Assembly (NCBI RefSeq): GCF_026537325.1
Contig: NZ_JAFNMJ010000008.1
Location: forward strand, 1-43,480
Length of the DNA stretch: 43,480 nt
From: Bifidobacterium sp. B4142
GTDB lineage: Bacteria; Actinomycetota; Actinomycetes; Actinomycetales; Bifidobacteriaceae
Direction of reading: 5' to 3'
Under the pieces are notes generated by a model. It was not told the DNA's origin, searched no databases, and saw nothing but the letters and a program-made list of their open reading frames with translations. Below, in pieces: positions 1 through 8,245 of the stretch (position 1 is the first letter of the stretch; every line of letters starts with the position of its first letter). Both the position numbers and the translations under genes were made by a program.

Positions 1-2
1 GT

Positions 3-443
3 GATTTCAAGAAGATCTTCTACAAGGGCGCCGATCCTTCAATCAAACGGCAGTTGGCACTGCAGCTTGGCATCATGTCCAACAAACCCGGTGTCGGCAA
101 TGAGAAATTGTTGCGCGGTTGGCTCGAGAATATCCGTGTCGCCCGCAACAAGACCGCCCACCATGACCGCTTCTGGAACTGCATAGATCCGAAGATGACA
201 CCCATCAAACCCAAGCTGTATCCCGCAAATGCCGACTGGTGGGGTAACGTATGGGAGCCCTTCCGCCGACCGGAGTCGAAAGGTCCTGCAGGATTCCTGA
301 CCATGGAACACTTCCTCCTGAAGCAACTGGGCATCACCCATTGGCGTACAAACTTCATAGACCTGATGAACCGCTATCCTGGCATTCCACTCAAACCAAT
401 GGGCTTCCCGGACGACTGGCAGAAGCTGCCCATATGGCAATAA
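3..443 (+). CDS. Abi family protein, 5'-truncated by the contig edge
   Basis: The reading frame is open from base 3 to the TAA at 441-443 and gives the last 146 residues of a protein whose start lies off the contig. The segment LRGWLENIRVARNKTAHHDR, followed by a Trp and Asn, matches the C-terminal signature of the Abi_2 (AbiD/AbiF-like) family, in which an R-N-x2-A/C-H-H motif is conserved and may belong to an HEPN-type RNase fold. Members of this family were first described as phage abortive-infection proteins. Full-length relatives are about 300 residues, so roughly half is missing. The role in phage defence is family knowledge. Nothing else in this window supports it, because the partner gene, if any, lies upstream. 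Confidence 0.75.
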   Translation, partial: DFKKIFYKGADPSIKRQLALQLGIMSNKPGVGNEKLLRGWLENIRVARNKTAHHDRFWNCIDPKMTPIKPKLYPANADWWGNVWEPFRRPESKGPAGFLTMEHFLLKQLGITHWRTNFIDLMNRYPGIPLKPMGFPDDWQKLPIWQ

Positions 444-564
444 AGTCACTGATCTCCTCATACAAGGTGCCGCCAGTCTGAGTCTCAAAAGGTACGTGAT
501 CTTATTGTTAGGGTTTTCGAGCAGTTGCTGTCGTTAAGCGCTTTAAGGGTGCGGTAGCGGGATG

Positions 565-640
565 GTCAAGCTGTTGTAATTTTGGCAGGGTTCAGATAGC
601 CGGCCCGTTGTGATCCTCAATGATTGTTATAGCCGAAAGT
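565..640 (-). pseudogene. Possible IS3-type transposase C-terminal remnant
   Basis: Read on the minus strand, this segment gives FGYNNH, a stop, GSQRAGYLNPAKITTA and another stop. The spacing of a Y-N-N-H element followed by a G-Y-L-x-P-A element resembles the end of IS3-family OrfB transposases, where Y-N-x2-R and G-x-L-x-P-x-E/Q close the DDE domain. The two in-frame stops and the lack of a continuous upstream frame indicate decay. The resemblance is short and judged by eye, so it could be chance. Confidence 0.25.
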
Positions 641-1023
641 TACCCACTTAACCTGCAAGACTGACTGGCTATGCCAGTAACGTGAAACGTTCACTGAATG
701 TCATTTTCTGATCGTCCACAGTTAGCAAGAGAACAATTCTGTACGCATATGTCTGATTTTCCGTTCCTTGATATTATTACGATTCTCGGTAATTTAGTAT
801 GACTGCACTAAGATTTGTCGAACAGCAATGATTTCCACCCATTGTGTTTTGAAAACATCGAAGATCAGATTGGGCAAAGTGGTGCACTAACCCAACGGTT
901 TTAGCGCGTATCAGTTAGTAGTGGGAACTTGCTCGCGTCAGCTAAATGCCAGTCGTTACTAGCTACAGTTAAAGGCAGCTAGCATATACACGTATAGCAG
1001 TTTTTCTGAACGAGGAGTCGCGC

Positions 1024-1140
1024 ATGTTCAAATCTCATTGGCCTTGCGAAATATCCAAGTTACAAGTAAATGCGTCCCCAGCCGTGAGGGAAAGCGTTAT
1101 ACAAATTCGCCTGACCAATAACTTTCAGATCTGCGGATAA
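1024..1140 (+). CDS. Possible small ORF of 38 codons with strong RBS
   Basis: An ATG at 1024 is preceded by CGAGGAG about seven bases upstream, a better ribosome binding site than many real genes here have. The frame runs 38 codons to a TAA at 1138-1140. The product begins MFKSHWPCE and has two cysteines and several Ser and Thr residues, but I see no leader or processing motif. It resembles no family I know. It lies about 600 bases beyond the 3' end of the LanFEG-like cassette, on the opposite strand. It may be a chance frame in AT-rich DNA. Confidence 0.2.
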   Translation: MFKSHWPCEISKLQVNASPAVRESVIQIRLTNNFQICG

Positions 1141-1726
1141 CGAGTTCTTGGAAGGGTTCTGTTGTTCTATACTGGGAGTTATCGCAGATGATTTTGATCG
1201 AGACAGTTCTATTAAATGCTATAGTTTCTGCCTTCAAGTGTAGGTAAAATTCAGTTTTTTGAAACATAAATTTAGTATGGAAAAGATTTGTCAAAGGTTC
1301 GTTTACTGATTCGGCGACTTTCGATTTGTTTGTTCGATAAAGAAAACAACCGCTGAAAGAGATAAAACGAAAAAACGAAAAATAACAAGGCACAAATCCA
1401 TGCAAGGTCTTATTGCGTCGAATCGAATTGAGTGAAAAGGCTAGAATACTCGTCGCCGTAATAGCCAGATCGAATTTGTATGGCAGCTGAGACGATTAAG
1501 CCTTATATGCTCATTGCATTCATTATTATTGCAACTGCTTTCATAACTACCTTTTTCCACTGCTCTTTGCCTGCACCTACTGATAGTAGTTAAAGTTGAA
1601 AATAAATAGCTGACTGGTAAATGCAGCATGCCCACTACTAACGCCGTTACAGAGTGAGTGCATATCAACAGCGAATCTACGGCATTGTCCAATCCAGTTC
1701 CCTATTTCTGCTTTATTATGCATCAT

Positions 1727-2404
1727 CTACCGGAGATAACGCATGTCGGCCTGATACCAAAGGACGGCGATGTTGATCCGGTCCCTGACTTTGAGTTTTG
1801 CCAGTATGCGGCTGACTGTCTTTTTGACCGAATCAGGCTGCAGCTGGAGGCGCTCGGCAATCTCCGCATTCGTCAGGCCTTGGCTGACCAGCGAAGCGAC
1901 CTCAAGCTCGCGTTTGCCCAGCTGGGCGAATTTTTCGCGAGCCTCAGATTTATCATTGGCTTTTGGCCTTGGAACTCCTTTCCTGATCACTTCGGCCGTG
2001 ATGCGCGGCGTGAGAATGGCATCGCCTGCATGTACCGCATGGATGGCTCTGTTCAGATCGGCTGTCTTGACATCCTTGAGCAGGAACCCGGAGGCGCCCG
2101 CCCCTAGAGCTGTGAAGGCATAGTCGTCCTCGTCGTAGGTGGTCAGAATGAGAATGCTTATTTCAGGATGGAGCTTTTTGATACGGCTGGTGGCATCCAG
2201 CCCGTCCATCACAGGCATGCGCACATCCATCAGAATCACATCGGGCAGAGGCTGTTGATTTTCGGCGGATGTGGCCAGTTTATTCAAAGCTTCTTGGCCG
2301 TTGGCCGCCTGTGCTACCACATGCAAGGCTGGATCCTTAGCGACCATGAGTGCCAGTCCCATGCGGGTCGGTCGCTGGTCGTCGACGATCATGACGCGGA
2401 TCAT
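1727..2404 (-). CDS. NarL/LuxR-family response regulator
   Basis: This 225-residue protein is an intact two-component transcription regulator. The receiver domain spans residues 1-125 and has the acidic pair D8/D9, the phospho-acceptor D60 in the strand ILMDVRMP, T88 and K110. The LuxR-type helix-turn-helix lies at about 155-220 (LGKRELEVASLVSQGLTNAEIA). Its ATG overlaps the stop of the kinase gene by four bases (ATGA), so the two are translationally coupled. It is the last gene of the five-gene transporter cassette and probably controls the ABC genes upstream, as in many bacterial peptide-antibiotic sensing cassettes. Its cognate kinase gene is interrupted, so it may now be unphosphorylated or served by another kinase. 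Confidence 0.93.
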   Translation of the reverse strand: MIRVMIVDDQRPTRMGLALMVAKDPALHVVAQAANGQEALNKLATSAENQQPLPDVILMDVRMPVMDGLDATSRIKKLHPEISILILTTYDEDDYAFTALGAGASGFLLKDVKTADLNRAIHAVHAGDAILTPRITAEVIRKGVPRPKANDKSEAREKFAQLGKRELEVASLVSQGLTNAEIAERLQLQPDSVKKTVSRILAKLKVRDRINIAVLWYQADMRYLR

Positions 2405-3681
2405 GCGTTCTCCTTCATGCCTATATTGTTAGCTGCCATTGCGGCTAGCGAGGGTATGTGGGCCTGCAAGGTCCAACCATCAGAACCAGGACCCGAATGG
2501 AAGCCGCCACCATGAGCTTGCACCTCGGCTCTTAACCTGGCAAGACCTGTACCGCTGCTACTGGTGTTGTCGGCTTCGTTATTCAAGAATCGTCCATCAT
2601 CGCGAACGGTGATATCTATGCCGCCCCGGCTGTTGTGATCCCAGGAGACCACAATACGATTAACCTCCTGTCTGTGGCGGAGGGCGTTGGTGATCGCCTC
2701 CCTGGTGACAGTGCAGGCAAAGTCGGCCTGTTCGGAATCCTGTGGCCGACGACCCGTTTCCGTCAGGGCAGTGCTGATGCCGACATGCCGGGCATGGTCG
2801 AGGATGGGTTTGATGTCATCCCAGCCATGCCTCTCCCCTGTGGCCGGCTGTGGGTCGTTTTTTGGATCTGTTTCTGATTGCAGGGCTTAGACAGCCGTTC
2901 GTGTGTCATCCAGTCCCTGCCGTGCTAGGTCGTTAATCATCGAGATAGCCTCATCGATTTCCGGTTTTCCGCTGGCATGATCCAGTCCTTCGGATAAGGC
3001 GACGATGGCGGTCAAGTCGTGACCCACGCTGTCATGCAGTTGGGCGGCAACCCTGGACTGATGCATGGCCTGGTCCCGCTCATGGGCCAGGATTAGAGCA
3101 TGCGAGCGCTCCTCCTCCAGCGCCTGCTCCGACATGCGTGACTGCCTTGCTGAGCGTGAGAAAAAGGCGACTGTCAGGCAGAGGGCGAAAGTCAATCAAG
3201 TCGGGTACAGAAGGTCGGTGGAGTGGACATCATGATGCCAATTGGCAGAGAATGCAATGCTGAGCAGGCCCAGAATGGCGGAACTGCCCAGCCCAGCTGT
3301 CAATGATGTCACGCTCTTGGCTTCTACCGCACAGGCGTAGATGCTGACAATCCAGGGTATGACCAGGTAGGTGCATCCCGAGCCATAGATTGCGGCAGTC
3401 AGGGCAAGCAGGCCACTGACCACCTGCAGGGTCGCCATAGGATATAGACGGCGCAGGCATAGGGTGACAAGTGCGAGGAAAATAATGACCACAAACAGGG
3501 GCAAGCCCCAGCTGGCAGACTTCATGACCTGGTAGAGGGTCTGGTTGGCGCTGCTTGGGGCAAGGATCAGCCTGGTCAGCATCCCTGTCTCGTAGAGGGC
3601 GCAGAAAAAGACTGCCACGAAGGTCATATATGGCCGGTTCCGCAACTGAATCCAGCCTTGAGTCTTCTTGCCTGCTTTCAT
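2401..3681 (-). pseudogene. Sensor histidine kinase interrupted by two in-frame stops
   Basis: One reading frame of 427 codons encodes a NarL-type kinase. The N-terminal half carries several membrane segments. A HisKA_3 dimerisation element follows, with the phospho-acceptor His in QLHDSVGHDL. The C-terminal HATPase domain has an N box (TREAITNALRH) and a G box (GTGLARLR). The frame is broken by TGA at 3196-3198, between the membrane part and the His domain, and by TAA at 2887-2889, between the His and ATPase domains. No frameshift is present and the sequence between the stops keeps family motifs. I chose the ATG at 3681 because AGGAAGAGG lies just upstream. This is either a recent pseudogene or sequencing error. 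The three pieces could in principle be translated separately from TTG at 3195 and GTG at 2652, but neither has an obvious RBS. Confidence 0.85.
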
Positions 3682-3789
3682 CGGTGAGCCTCTTCCTGAT
3701 AACTGCCGGTATTCCATTATGCTGTCAGACACTGAGATGTGCGGCCTGGCAAGTGCATTATCCTCTCTTTATTGACTCTGCACTTAAGA

Positions 3790-4590
3790 TCAGATGGCTC
3801 TGCGAGCCTGGTGCCGGAATATAAGGAGGCTGATCAGCACCCAGAGGATTGCCACCATGCACGAGCTTGCCATAGAGGTCGTGGATGCGATATTGCCCAT
3901 GTCACGGGCTGCGGATGCAGTAGTAATCAGGGCCAGCGGATACGGCAACGCCAATGCCGGTGCGGCAACCGACAGCGCACAGCCTGCCAGAGTGAGCAGA
4001 AACATGATGCTCATAGTCGAGGCGAAGGATTCGGCTCTGGCGGCTATGGCCTGGGTCAGAGTCATAATGGCCCACACTGCCAACGTCATTGGTACGCCAC
4101 GCAAGAGATAGGGACCGAGTTCCGCTGGGTCGAAGCCTCCTACAAGAACACCCACGAGTATGAATTCGGATTCAAAGATGGCGACGCTAAGGAGGGAGGC
4201 CAGCAGTCCGTGCATCATCTTCCCGGCTATGGCAGTCCCGACCATGCCGGAGGCATTAAGACGCTGCCAGTTGCGTCCCTTGTGCTCGTTGGCTTCAATT
4301 TGGGCAGCAAAGGCCGCGACCAGGACTGGCATGAAGACCATGCTTGGCAGAAGGATCGCCTGCCCCCAGATCGCTGCCCAGGTCACCCCTTGAGTCTGGA
4401 AGTCCGGTCTGTAGCTCTGATACTGGTCCCAACCGTTGAAGATTCCTATGGCGTCGAAGAGCATGGTGGCCAGCCAGTACCAGAGATTGCCGGCCTTGCG
4501 GATCTCCCATTTGAAAGCGGCAATGATTGATGGCCTGTGGCGATGCATCGGGGTGATAGTCATAGCGTTTGCTTGGTACTGCCTAGTCAT
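3790..4590 (-). CDS. ABC-2 type permease, LanE/LanG-like (second subunit)
   Basis: The product is a 266-residue integral membrane protein with about six hydrophobic segments, no signal peptide and no nucleotide-binding motif. Its size and position match the second permease of LanFEG-type lantibiotic protection transporters. In those systems two dissimilar permeases of about 250 residues pair with one ATPase and export cationic peptides from the membrane. The start chosen is the ATG at 4590, which overlaps the TGA of the preceding permease gene. An ATG six bases earlier is equally possible. The gap of about 110 bases to the kinase gene suggests continued co-transcription. Substrate specificity is not deducible. 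Confidence 0.8.
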   Translation of the reverse strand: MTRQYQANAMTITPMHRHRPSIIAAFKWEIRKAGNLWYWLATMLFDAIGIFNGWDQYQSYRPDFQTQGVTWAAIWGQAILLPSMVFMPVLVAAFAAQIEANEHKGRNWQRLNASGMVGTAIAGKMMHGLLASLLSVAIFESEFILVGVLVGGFDPAELGPYLLRGVPMTLAVWAIMTLTQAIAARAESFASTMSIMFLLTLAGCALSVAAPALALPYPLALITTASAARDMGNIASTTSMASSCMVAILWVLISLLIFRHQARRAI

Positions 4591-5438
4591 CGGCATAACT
4601 CTTTGGCCTTGACGATGAATGCTGATATTCCCGACCAAATAATGCATTCCAGAAGGCTGGTCAGGACCTTCGCCCAGGGATTGGCAACCAAGGTCATACT
4701 GGCAAAGCCATCAGGACTGGCAGAAGACAGGAAGGGGCTGGCGGCGGAACTGATTCCTGCCGGGAAAAGCCAGCCTAGACCTGGCATATTCATCGGACCC
4801 AGTCCAGTCCCGATCAGACCGGCTATCACACCCAGACCCAGTCCTATGGCTTGTTTATTAGTCGTCAGCGAGAGGACGAGTTGTATAGCTGTGACAGCCA
4901 TGGTTGAGAAGCAGGCAATCAGTGCCGGAACGAGTATGTATTCGGCCAGACTGCCGGCGAGATGGAATCCTTGTGCTGAAGCTGCCAGCGGTACCCACGT
5001 CAGAGGAATTACGAAACATAGCGTAATCACACACCCAGCAACTATGAGCTTGGTAAGAAACCTCTCAGTCGCATCCTGTCCTAGGGAGCGCCATTTGAGA
5101 TCCATGCGCTCGCCGCTCTCCAGGACAGCAAGTCGGCTGGTCAGCAGAGCGGCAAGGATGGGTGCCAGTAGGCCAACAGTTTGGTAGATCTCACCTTGAG
5201 CAAGGGCTACGGTACGTGTGGCAGGGTTCGCAGATTCAGCTCGTTTTATGAATGCCAAGCCCGACCATGCCGAGACTAGAGCAATCATGCCCAAGGCCAT
5301 CCACCAGAATGATGAGCCTTTCAACTTGTGCAGCTCCATCGAAAGCAGAACAAGCAGCCCTCCTGGATGGGATGAGCGTGGCGGTTTTCCCGATCGAAAT
5401 TCTTTGGGCCGCATGGAGAATGATTCGACAGAGCTCAT
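4587..5438 (-). CDS. ABC-2 type permease, LanE/LanG-like (first subunit)
   Basis: This 283-residue protein has a roughly 30-residue cytoplasmic N-terminus rich in charged and polar residues, followed by about six membrane helices. It begins with an ATG that shares four bases with the TGA of the ATPase gene, and it is followed by the second permease through another overlap, so the three subunits should be made in fixed ratio. The architecture of ATPase, permease, permease, kinase and regulator is the usual layout of lantibiotic-immunity-like exporters in Gram-positive bacteria. No biosynthetic genes for a lantibiotic are visible nearby, so this is more likely a resistance transporter than producer self-immunity. 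Confidence 0.82.
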   Translation of the reverse strand: MSSVESFSMRPKEFRSGKPPRSSHPGGLLVLLSMELHKLKGSSFWWMALGMIALVSAWSGLAFIKRAESANPATRTVALAQGEIYQTVGLLAPILAALLTSRLAVLESGERMDLKWRSLGQDATERFLTKLIVAGCVITLCFVIPLTWVPLAASAQGFHLAGSLAEYILVPALIACFSTMAVTAIQLVLSLTTNKQAIGLGLGVIAGLIGTGLGPMNMPGLGWLFPAGISSAASPFLSSASPDGFASMTLVANPWAKVLTSLLECIIWSGISAFIVKAKELCR

Positions 5439-6424
5439 CGTATGCTCCTCTGTTTATGACCGAACGGCTTCACAGGACCCTGCGCTACATGGTTCTGCGG
5501 GTTTTCCACGAGTTCGAGGAAGGCCTCTTCCAAGCTCTTGCGTTCGGAAGCGACACGGTATACCTGCAGACCATGCGATATCAGCCGAGTCACCAGCGTC
5601 CCGATTTGCGGATCTGATATCTCGGGAATGCGCAGGGTTGCGCTCTTCCGGATATATTCGTGGTGAATGCCTTGAGTTTCAAGTATCTCTGACGCGAGTT
5701 CAGGATCGGACACACGTAGATCGATATGACCCTTATCGCGCAAGTTTTCCAAAGTCCCCTGGTAGAGCAGATGACCGTCGGCAATGATGCCAACTACCGG
5801 AGCCATCTTTTCGATCTCGGACAGGATATGGCTGCTGATGATGACCGTGATTCCCTGGGATGCGGCCAGGTCTATGATCATCTGTCGCATCTCGACCACT
5901 GCCTCAGCATCCAAGCCGTTGGTGGGCTCATCCAGGAGCAGAAGCTCCGGCTGCGAGATCAGCGCCATGGCGATACCCAGCCGCTGCTTCATTCCTAGGG
6001 AATAGGCGCTCGCCTTCCTTTTTTCGTACGCCTGCAATCCCACCTTGGTCAACACCGCTGAGGCAGCTGAAACTGGCAGACCCAGATAATCGGCTACCAT
6101 GCGGCAGTTGTCCAGGCCCGACAGGCCTGGATAGAAGCTGGGTCCTTCAATCATGGAGCCCACACGGCCCGGCTGGATCATAGTCTTCTTTCCGACTTGC
6201 TGTCCTAGCAGCCACATGCTTCCGGAAGTCGGTTTTGTCAATCCCAGAAGGAGCTTCATGGTGGTCGATTTTCCGGCTCCGTTTGGTCCCAGCAGTCCAT
6301 AGACCTCGCCAGCCGGCACCCGTAGATTCAGCCCATCCACGGCTTTAAATCCGCCATAGGCCTTGACCAATCCCTGTGTGGCCACAGCCAGCTGTGGGTG
6401 ATTGCTTCCGTCTGTATATGCCAT
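5435..6424 (-). CDS. ABC transporter ATPase, LanF/BcrA-like
   Basis: This 329-residue nucleotide-binding subunit has a Walker A (GPNGAGKST), a signature region (YSLGMKQRLGIAMAL), a Walker B with its Glu (LLLLDEPTNGLD) and a switch His (SSHIL). The segment MIEGPSFYPGLSG after the Q-loop region is typical of the BcrA/NisF group of peptide-antibiotic exporters. The ATG at 6424 has an upstream GGAAGGGGAGG. It is the first gene of the cassette. Its promoter must lie within the 325-base gap shared with the divergent MerR gene, which also contains a perfect 8-base inverted repeat and a G-C hairpin. The C-terminal roughly 110 residues form the usual DUF4162-like extension. Confidence 0.93.
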   Translation of the reverse strand: MAYTDGSNHPQLAVATQGLVKAYGGFKAVDGLNLRVPAGEVYGLLGPNGAGKSTTMKLLLGLTKPTSGSMWLLGQQVGKKTMIQPGRVGSMIEGPSFYPGLSGLDNCRMVADYLGLPVSAASAVLTKVGLQAYEKRKASAYSLGMKQRLGIAMALISQPELLLLDEPTNGLDAEAVVEMRQMIIDLAASQGITVIISSHILSEIEKMAPVVGIIADGHLLYQGTLENLRDKGHIDLRVSDPELASEILETQGIHHEYIRKSATLRIPEISDPQIGTLVTRLISHGLQVYRVASERKSLEEAFLELVENPQNHVAQGPVKPFGHKQRSIR

Positions 6425-6440
6425 TGCGCCTCCCCTTCCG

Positions 6441-6463
6441 ATAGGAATTCAATTGATTCCTAT
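6441..6463. promoter_or_regulatory. Perfect inverted repeat in front of the LanF-like gene
   Basis: ATAGGAAT (6441-6448) is mirrored exactly by ATTCCTAT (6456-6463) around the seven bases TCAATTG. The repeat ends 17 bases upstream of the ATPase start codon. This is a plausible operator for the NarL-type regulator of the cassette or for the divergent MerR protein. It also shares an AATTGA core with the inverted repeat in front of the VOC gene at 7603-7621. The symmetry is seen directly, whereas the function is inferred. Confidence 0.55.
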
Positions 6464-6505
6464 GCAAGTTCGGCGGGCACAATCCTTCAACGCGTGAAAA
6501 GAAAC

Positions 6506-6523
6506 TGTCCCCCACAGGGGACA
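6506..6523 (-). promoter_or_regulatory. Hairpin with pyrimidine tract in the LanF-like leader
   Basis: A seven-base stem (TGTCCCC/GGGGACA) closes a four-base loop. On the minus strand the hairpin is followed directly by GTTTCTTTTC, so it has the shape of a weak intrinsic terminator. It sits about 80 bases upstream of the transporter ATPase gene. If transcription starts further upstream it could act as an attenuator. If the promoter lies downstream it may simply be an operator or insulator. Confidence 0.35.
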
Positions 6524-6712
6524 AGTCGCTGCTGACGAGGCTGATTTACATCCACGGGAAAGGTGTCTCGCTGGATTTAGTCGTCTTCATGTTCAGGGAA
6601 TACTCCGCAAACAAGCAGGGCCAAAAGCGTCCTCCTCAAGAACCTGTTATTGGGATGCTTGAGGCCGGTGTGTGCATGCACTCACTCACCCAACCCCCAG
6701 AAAACAAACGAT

Positions 6713-6748
6713 TTGACCTTGACATAATGGCAAGGTTTAGGGTCAAGG
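6713..6748 (+). promoter_or_regulatory. MerR-type promoter and operator, probably leaderless
   Basis: A -35 box TTGACC (6713-6718) and a -10 box TAGGGT (6738-6743) are separated by 19 bases, the stretched spacing that MerR-family regulators act on. The inverted repeat CCTTGAC (6717-6723) and GTCAAGG (6742-6748) embraces the spacer. A nested CCTTG/CAAGG pair lies at 6717-6735. Transcription from this -10 would begin at or next to the ATG at 6750. The messenger would then be leaderless, which is common in actinobacteria and fits the absence of a ribosome binding site. Confidence 0.6.
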
Positions 6749-6749
6749 C

Positions 6750-7553
6750 ATGACACGAGAGAGCGAATTCAGTGGTGAGGGCAGCAGGAGCGGCTTGAGC
6801 ATCGGTCAGATGTCTGAGCTTACCGGGGTCAGTCGGAGAATGTTGCGCCACTGGGAGGAGGAAGGACTGATCTCACCCCTTCGCGACCAGTCGAATTACC
6901 GGCATTATCTGCAGGATGACGTCGCACAGCTGGAGCGAATTGTGACATACAGGGAGATGGGCTTTAATGCCCGACAAATCAAGGCATTGCTCAAGTGCAA
7001 GGCACCGCTGGCCTTGGATGAGTTGCGAGGTCAGCGTTTGCGGATTGAGGAGAAAATCCAGCTTCTTAGGAAAGCTGCGGATCGTTTGGACCGGCTCATA
7101 ACCCTTGCTGAGGGGAAGTCGGGTAATGATTCAGTCGCCACGAAGACCGGTCAGGAGGACCAGTACTTTTCGGAAGCATACGAACGCTGGGGTACTAGCA
7201 GGCAGTGGCTTGAGTATGCGGAGCGAAAAGCTGCTTGCCCCGAACAAGAGCAGAAAAAGGACATGACCCGGCTTAAAGACGTGGAAAGTGAGCTTGCAGG
7301 AGCCAAGCGAAAAGGTCTGCCACCGTCCTCAGATAAGGTTCTCGAACTGATTGACGAGCATCGGCAGGCTTTGTCATGGTTCCACGTAACGCCTTCCATG
7401 CACGTCATTCTTGGACGCATGTATGTGGCTGATCCACGTTTCAGATCCCACTATGAACAATTGGAACCAGGATTGGCGAAATGGATACTGGTCGCAATCG
7501 AATCTGTAGCGCGTGCAAATGGGATAGATCCGTCAACCGCCAAATGGGAGTGA
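6750..7553 (+). CDS. MerR-family regulator with TipAS-like drug-sensing domain
   Basis: This 267-residue protein has a 15-residue tail, then a MerR winged helix-turn-helix (about 16-85, with LSIGQMSELTGVSRRMLRHW and an N-Y-R-H-Y wing). A dimerisation helix lies at about 85-125. The C-terminal domain (about 150-265) resembles TipAS, the thiopeptide-binding antibiotic recognition domain: it has a Y-x2-W-G start and ends with MYVADPRFRSHYEQLEPGLA. Proteins of this type bind an antibiotic and then activate their own and nearby promoters. It is transcribed divergently from the LanF-like cassette and followed by a VOC protein, so it may control both. The ligand is unknown. Confidence 0.9.
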   Translation: MTRESEFSGEGSRSGLSIGQMSELTGVSRRMLRHWEEEGLISPLRDQSNYRHYLQDDVAQLERIVTYREMGFNARQIKALLKCKAPLALDELRGQRLRIEEKIQLLRKAADRLDRLITLAEGKSGNDSVATKTGQEDQYFSEAYERWGTSRQWLEYAERKAACPEQEQKKDMTRLKDVESELAGAKRKGLPPSSDKVLELIDEHRQALSWFHVTPSMHVILGRMYVADPRFRSHYEQLEPGLAKWILVAIESVARANGIDPSTAKWE

Positions 7554-7592
7554 CGCAGTCAGTACCTTCCATCTACGTATCACGTTTTCTGT

Positions 7593-7621
7593 TTGACAAC
7601 CCAATTGAAAATCCTTCAATT
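7593..7621 (+). promoter_or_regulatory. Putative promoter and operator of the VOC gene
   Basis: TTGACA (7593-7598) is a consensus -35 box. Immediately downstream, AATTGAA (7603-7609) and TTCAATT (7615-7621) form an exact inverted repeat around AATCC, located where a MerR-family activator would bind between -35 and -10. The -10 box is poor (AATTAA near 7618), as is usual for activator-dependent promoters. A transcript from it would have only a very short leader, so the assignment is tentative. Confidence 0.4.
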
Positions 7622-7637
7622 AAGGAACGAGGTAACC

Positions 7638-8165
7638 ATGCACAACCATGACCAGACCAAAGCTTCTGCTTATACAAATGCAAGCATAAGTCCCGTGCCG
7701 GAGCCAGGTAAGGATGCGGAACCGCCGGAGCCTTATAGAGGCATCTACCTCATGCCCATGTTCATGTGCCTGTATAGCCACGATCTAGAAGAATCAGAGG
7801 TTTTCTGGACGCAGGGATTGGGTTTCATCAATTTATACACCATGTCAGGCGTGATGATTCACTTGCGGCGCTGGGCCTTTCAGGATGTGCTGATCCGCAA
7901 GAGTGGCCCTAATGCCGGCAGCCCTGATGCGGATATGGAGCCCATAGGAAGCCTGAGCGTAGCAGTCACGGAAAAGCAGATCGACAAGATTGTAGAAACA
8001 TGCGATCGCCTTCGTCCGGGATCCACTTCAGCTCCAGTACGTAAGCCGTGGAACTCGCTTGAAGCTAGTATTCACACTCCAGAAGGCCTGGCCCTTACCC
8101 TTACGGCTGCCTTGGCTGTCGATAAAAGGCAGACCGAAGTTTATCTGAACTCGCACGGTCAATGA
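7638..8165 (+). CDS. VOC (glyoxalase/bleomycin resistance) family protein
   Basis: The product is a 175-residue soluble protein. The start at 7638 is supported by AAGGAACGAGG just upstream. An N-terminal linker of about 40 residues, rich in Pro and acidic residues, precedes a beta-alpha-beta-beta-beta module starting at MFMCLYSHDLEESEVFWTQG. The arrangement of D-L-E-E-S-E-V-F-W, a glycine turn and a following HLRRW strand is typical of the vicinal oxygen chelate fold. Family members include drug-binding resistance proteins, dioxygenases and isomerases. The metal ligands are not clear by eye. Position behind a TipA-like regulator suggests a drug-binding or detoxifying role, which is inference. 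Confidence 0.75.
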   Translation: MHNHDQTKASAYTNASISPVPEPGKDAEPPEPYRGIYLMPMFMCLYSHDLEESEVFWTQGLGFINLYTMSGVMIHLRRWAFQDVLIRKSGPNAGSPDADMEPIGSLSVAVTEKQIDKIVETCDRLRPGSTSAPVRKPWNSLEASIHTPEGLALTLTAALAVDKRQTEVYLNSHGQ

Positions 8166-8245
8166 GCAAAGTTCAAGCCCTTCTCCCCTGTCATGATTTG
8201 ATTCTAAGAGCAACGATTAAATGTCCCGAACGGCTGGTGGGTTAA

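Larger units (their letters stand above)
444..1726. other. Long gene-poor stretch
   Basis: Almost 1.3 kb lies between the Abi stop and the response regulator stop, and it looks visibly richer in A and T than its surroundings. Two minus-strand open frames, near 1097-1405 and 1441-1692, have no recognisable motifs and unconvincing composition. I do not call them genes. The stretch contains a possible degenerate transposase tail (565-640) and a 38-codon frame with a good ribosome binding site (1024-1140), both listed separately. Nothing else is evident. Confidence 0.6.

Noticed and set aside
1097-1692. Two minus-strand open frames in the gene-poor stretch
   Set aside because: No motif, no good ribosome binding site and composition typical of AT-rich noncoding DNA.
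3196-3198. TGA in the kinase read as selenocysteine
   Set aside because: A second, TAA stop follows in the same frame, no SECIS-like hairpin is apparent, and histidine kinases are not known selenoproteins.
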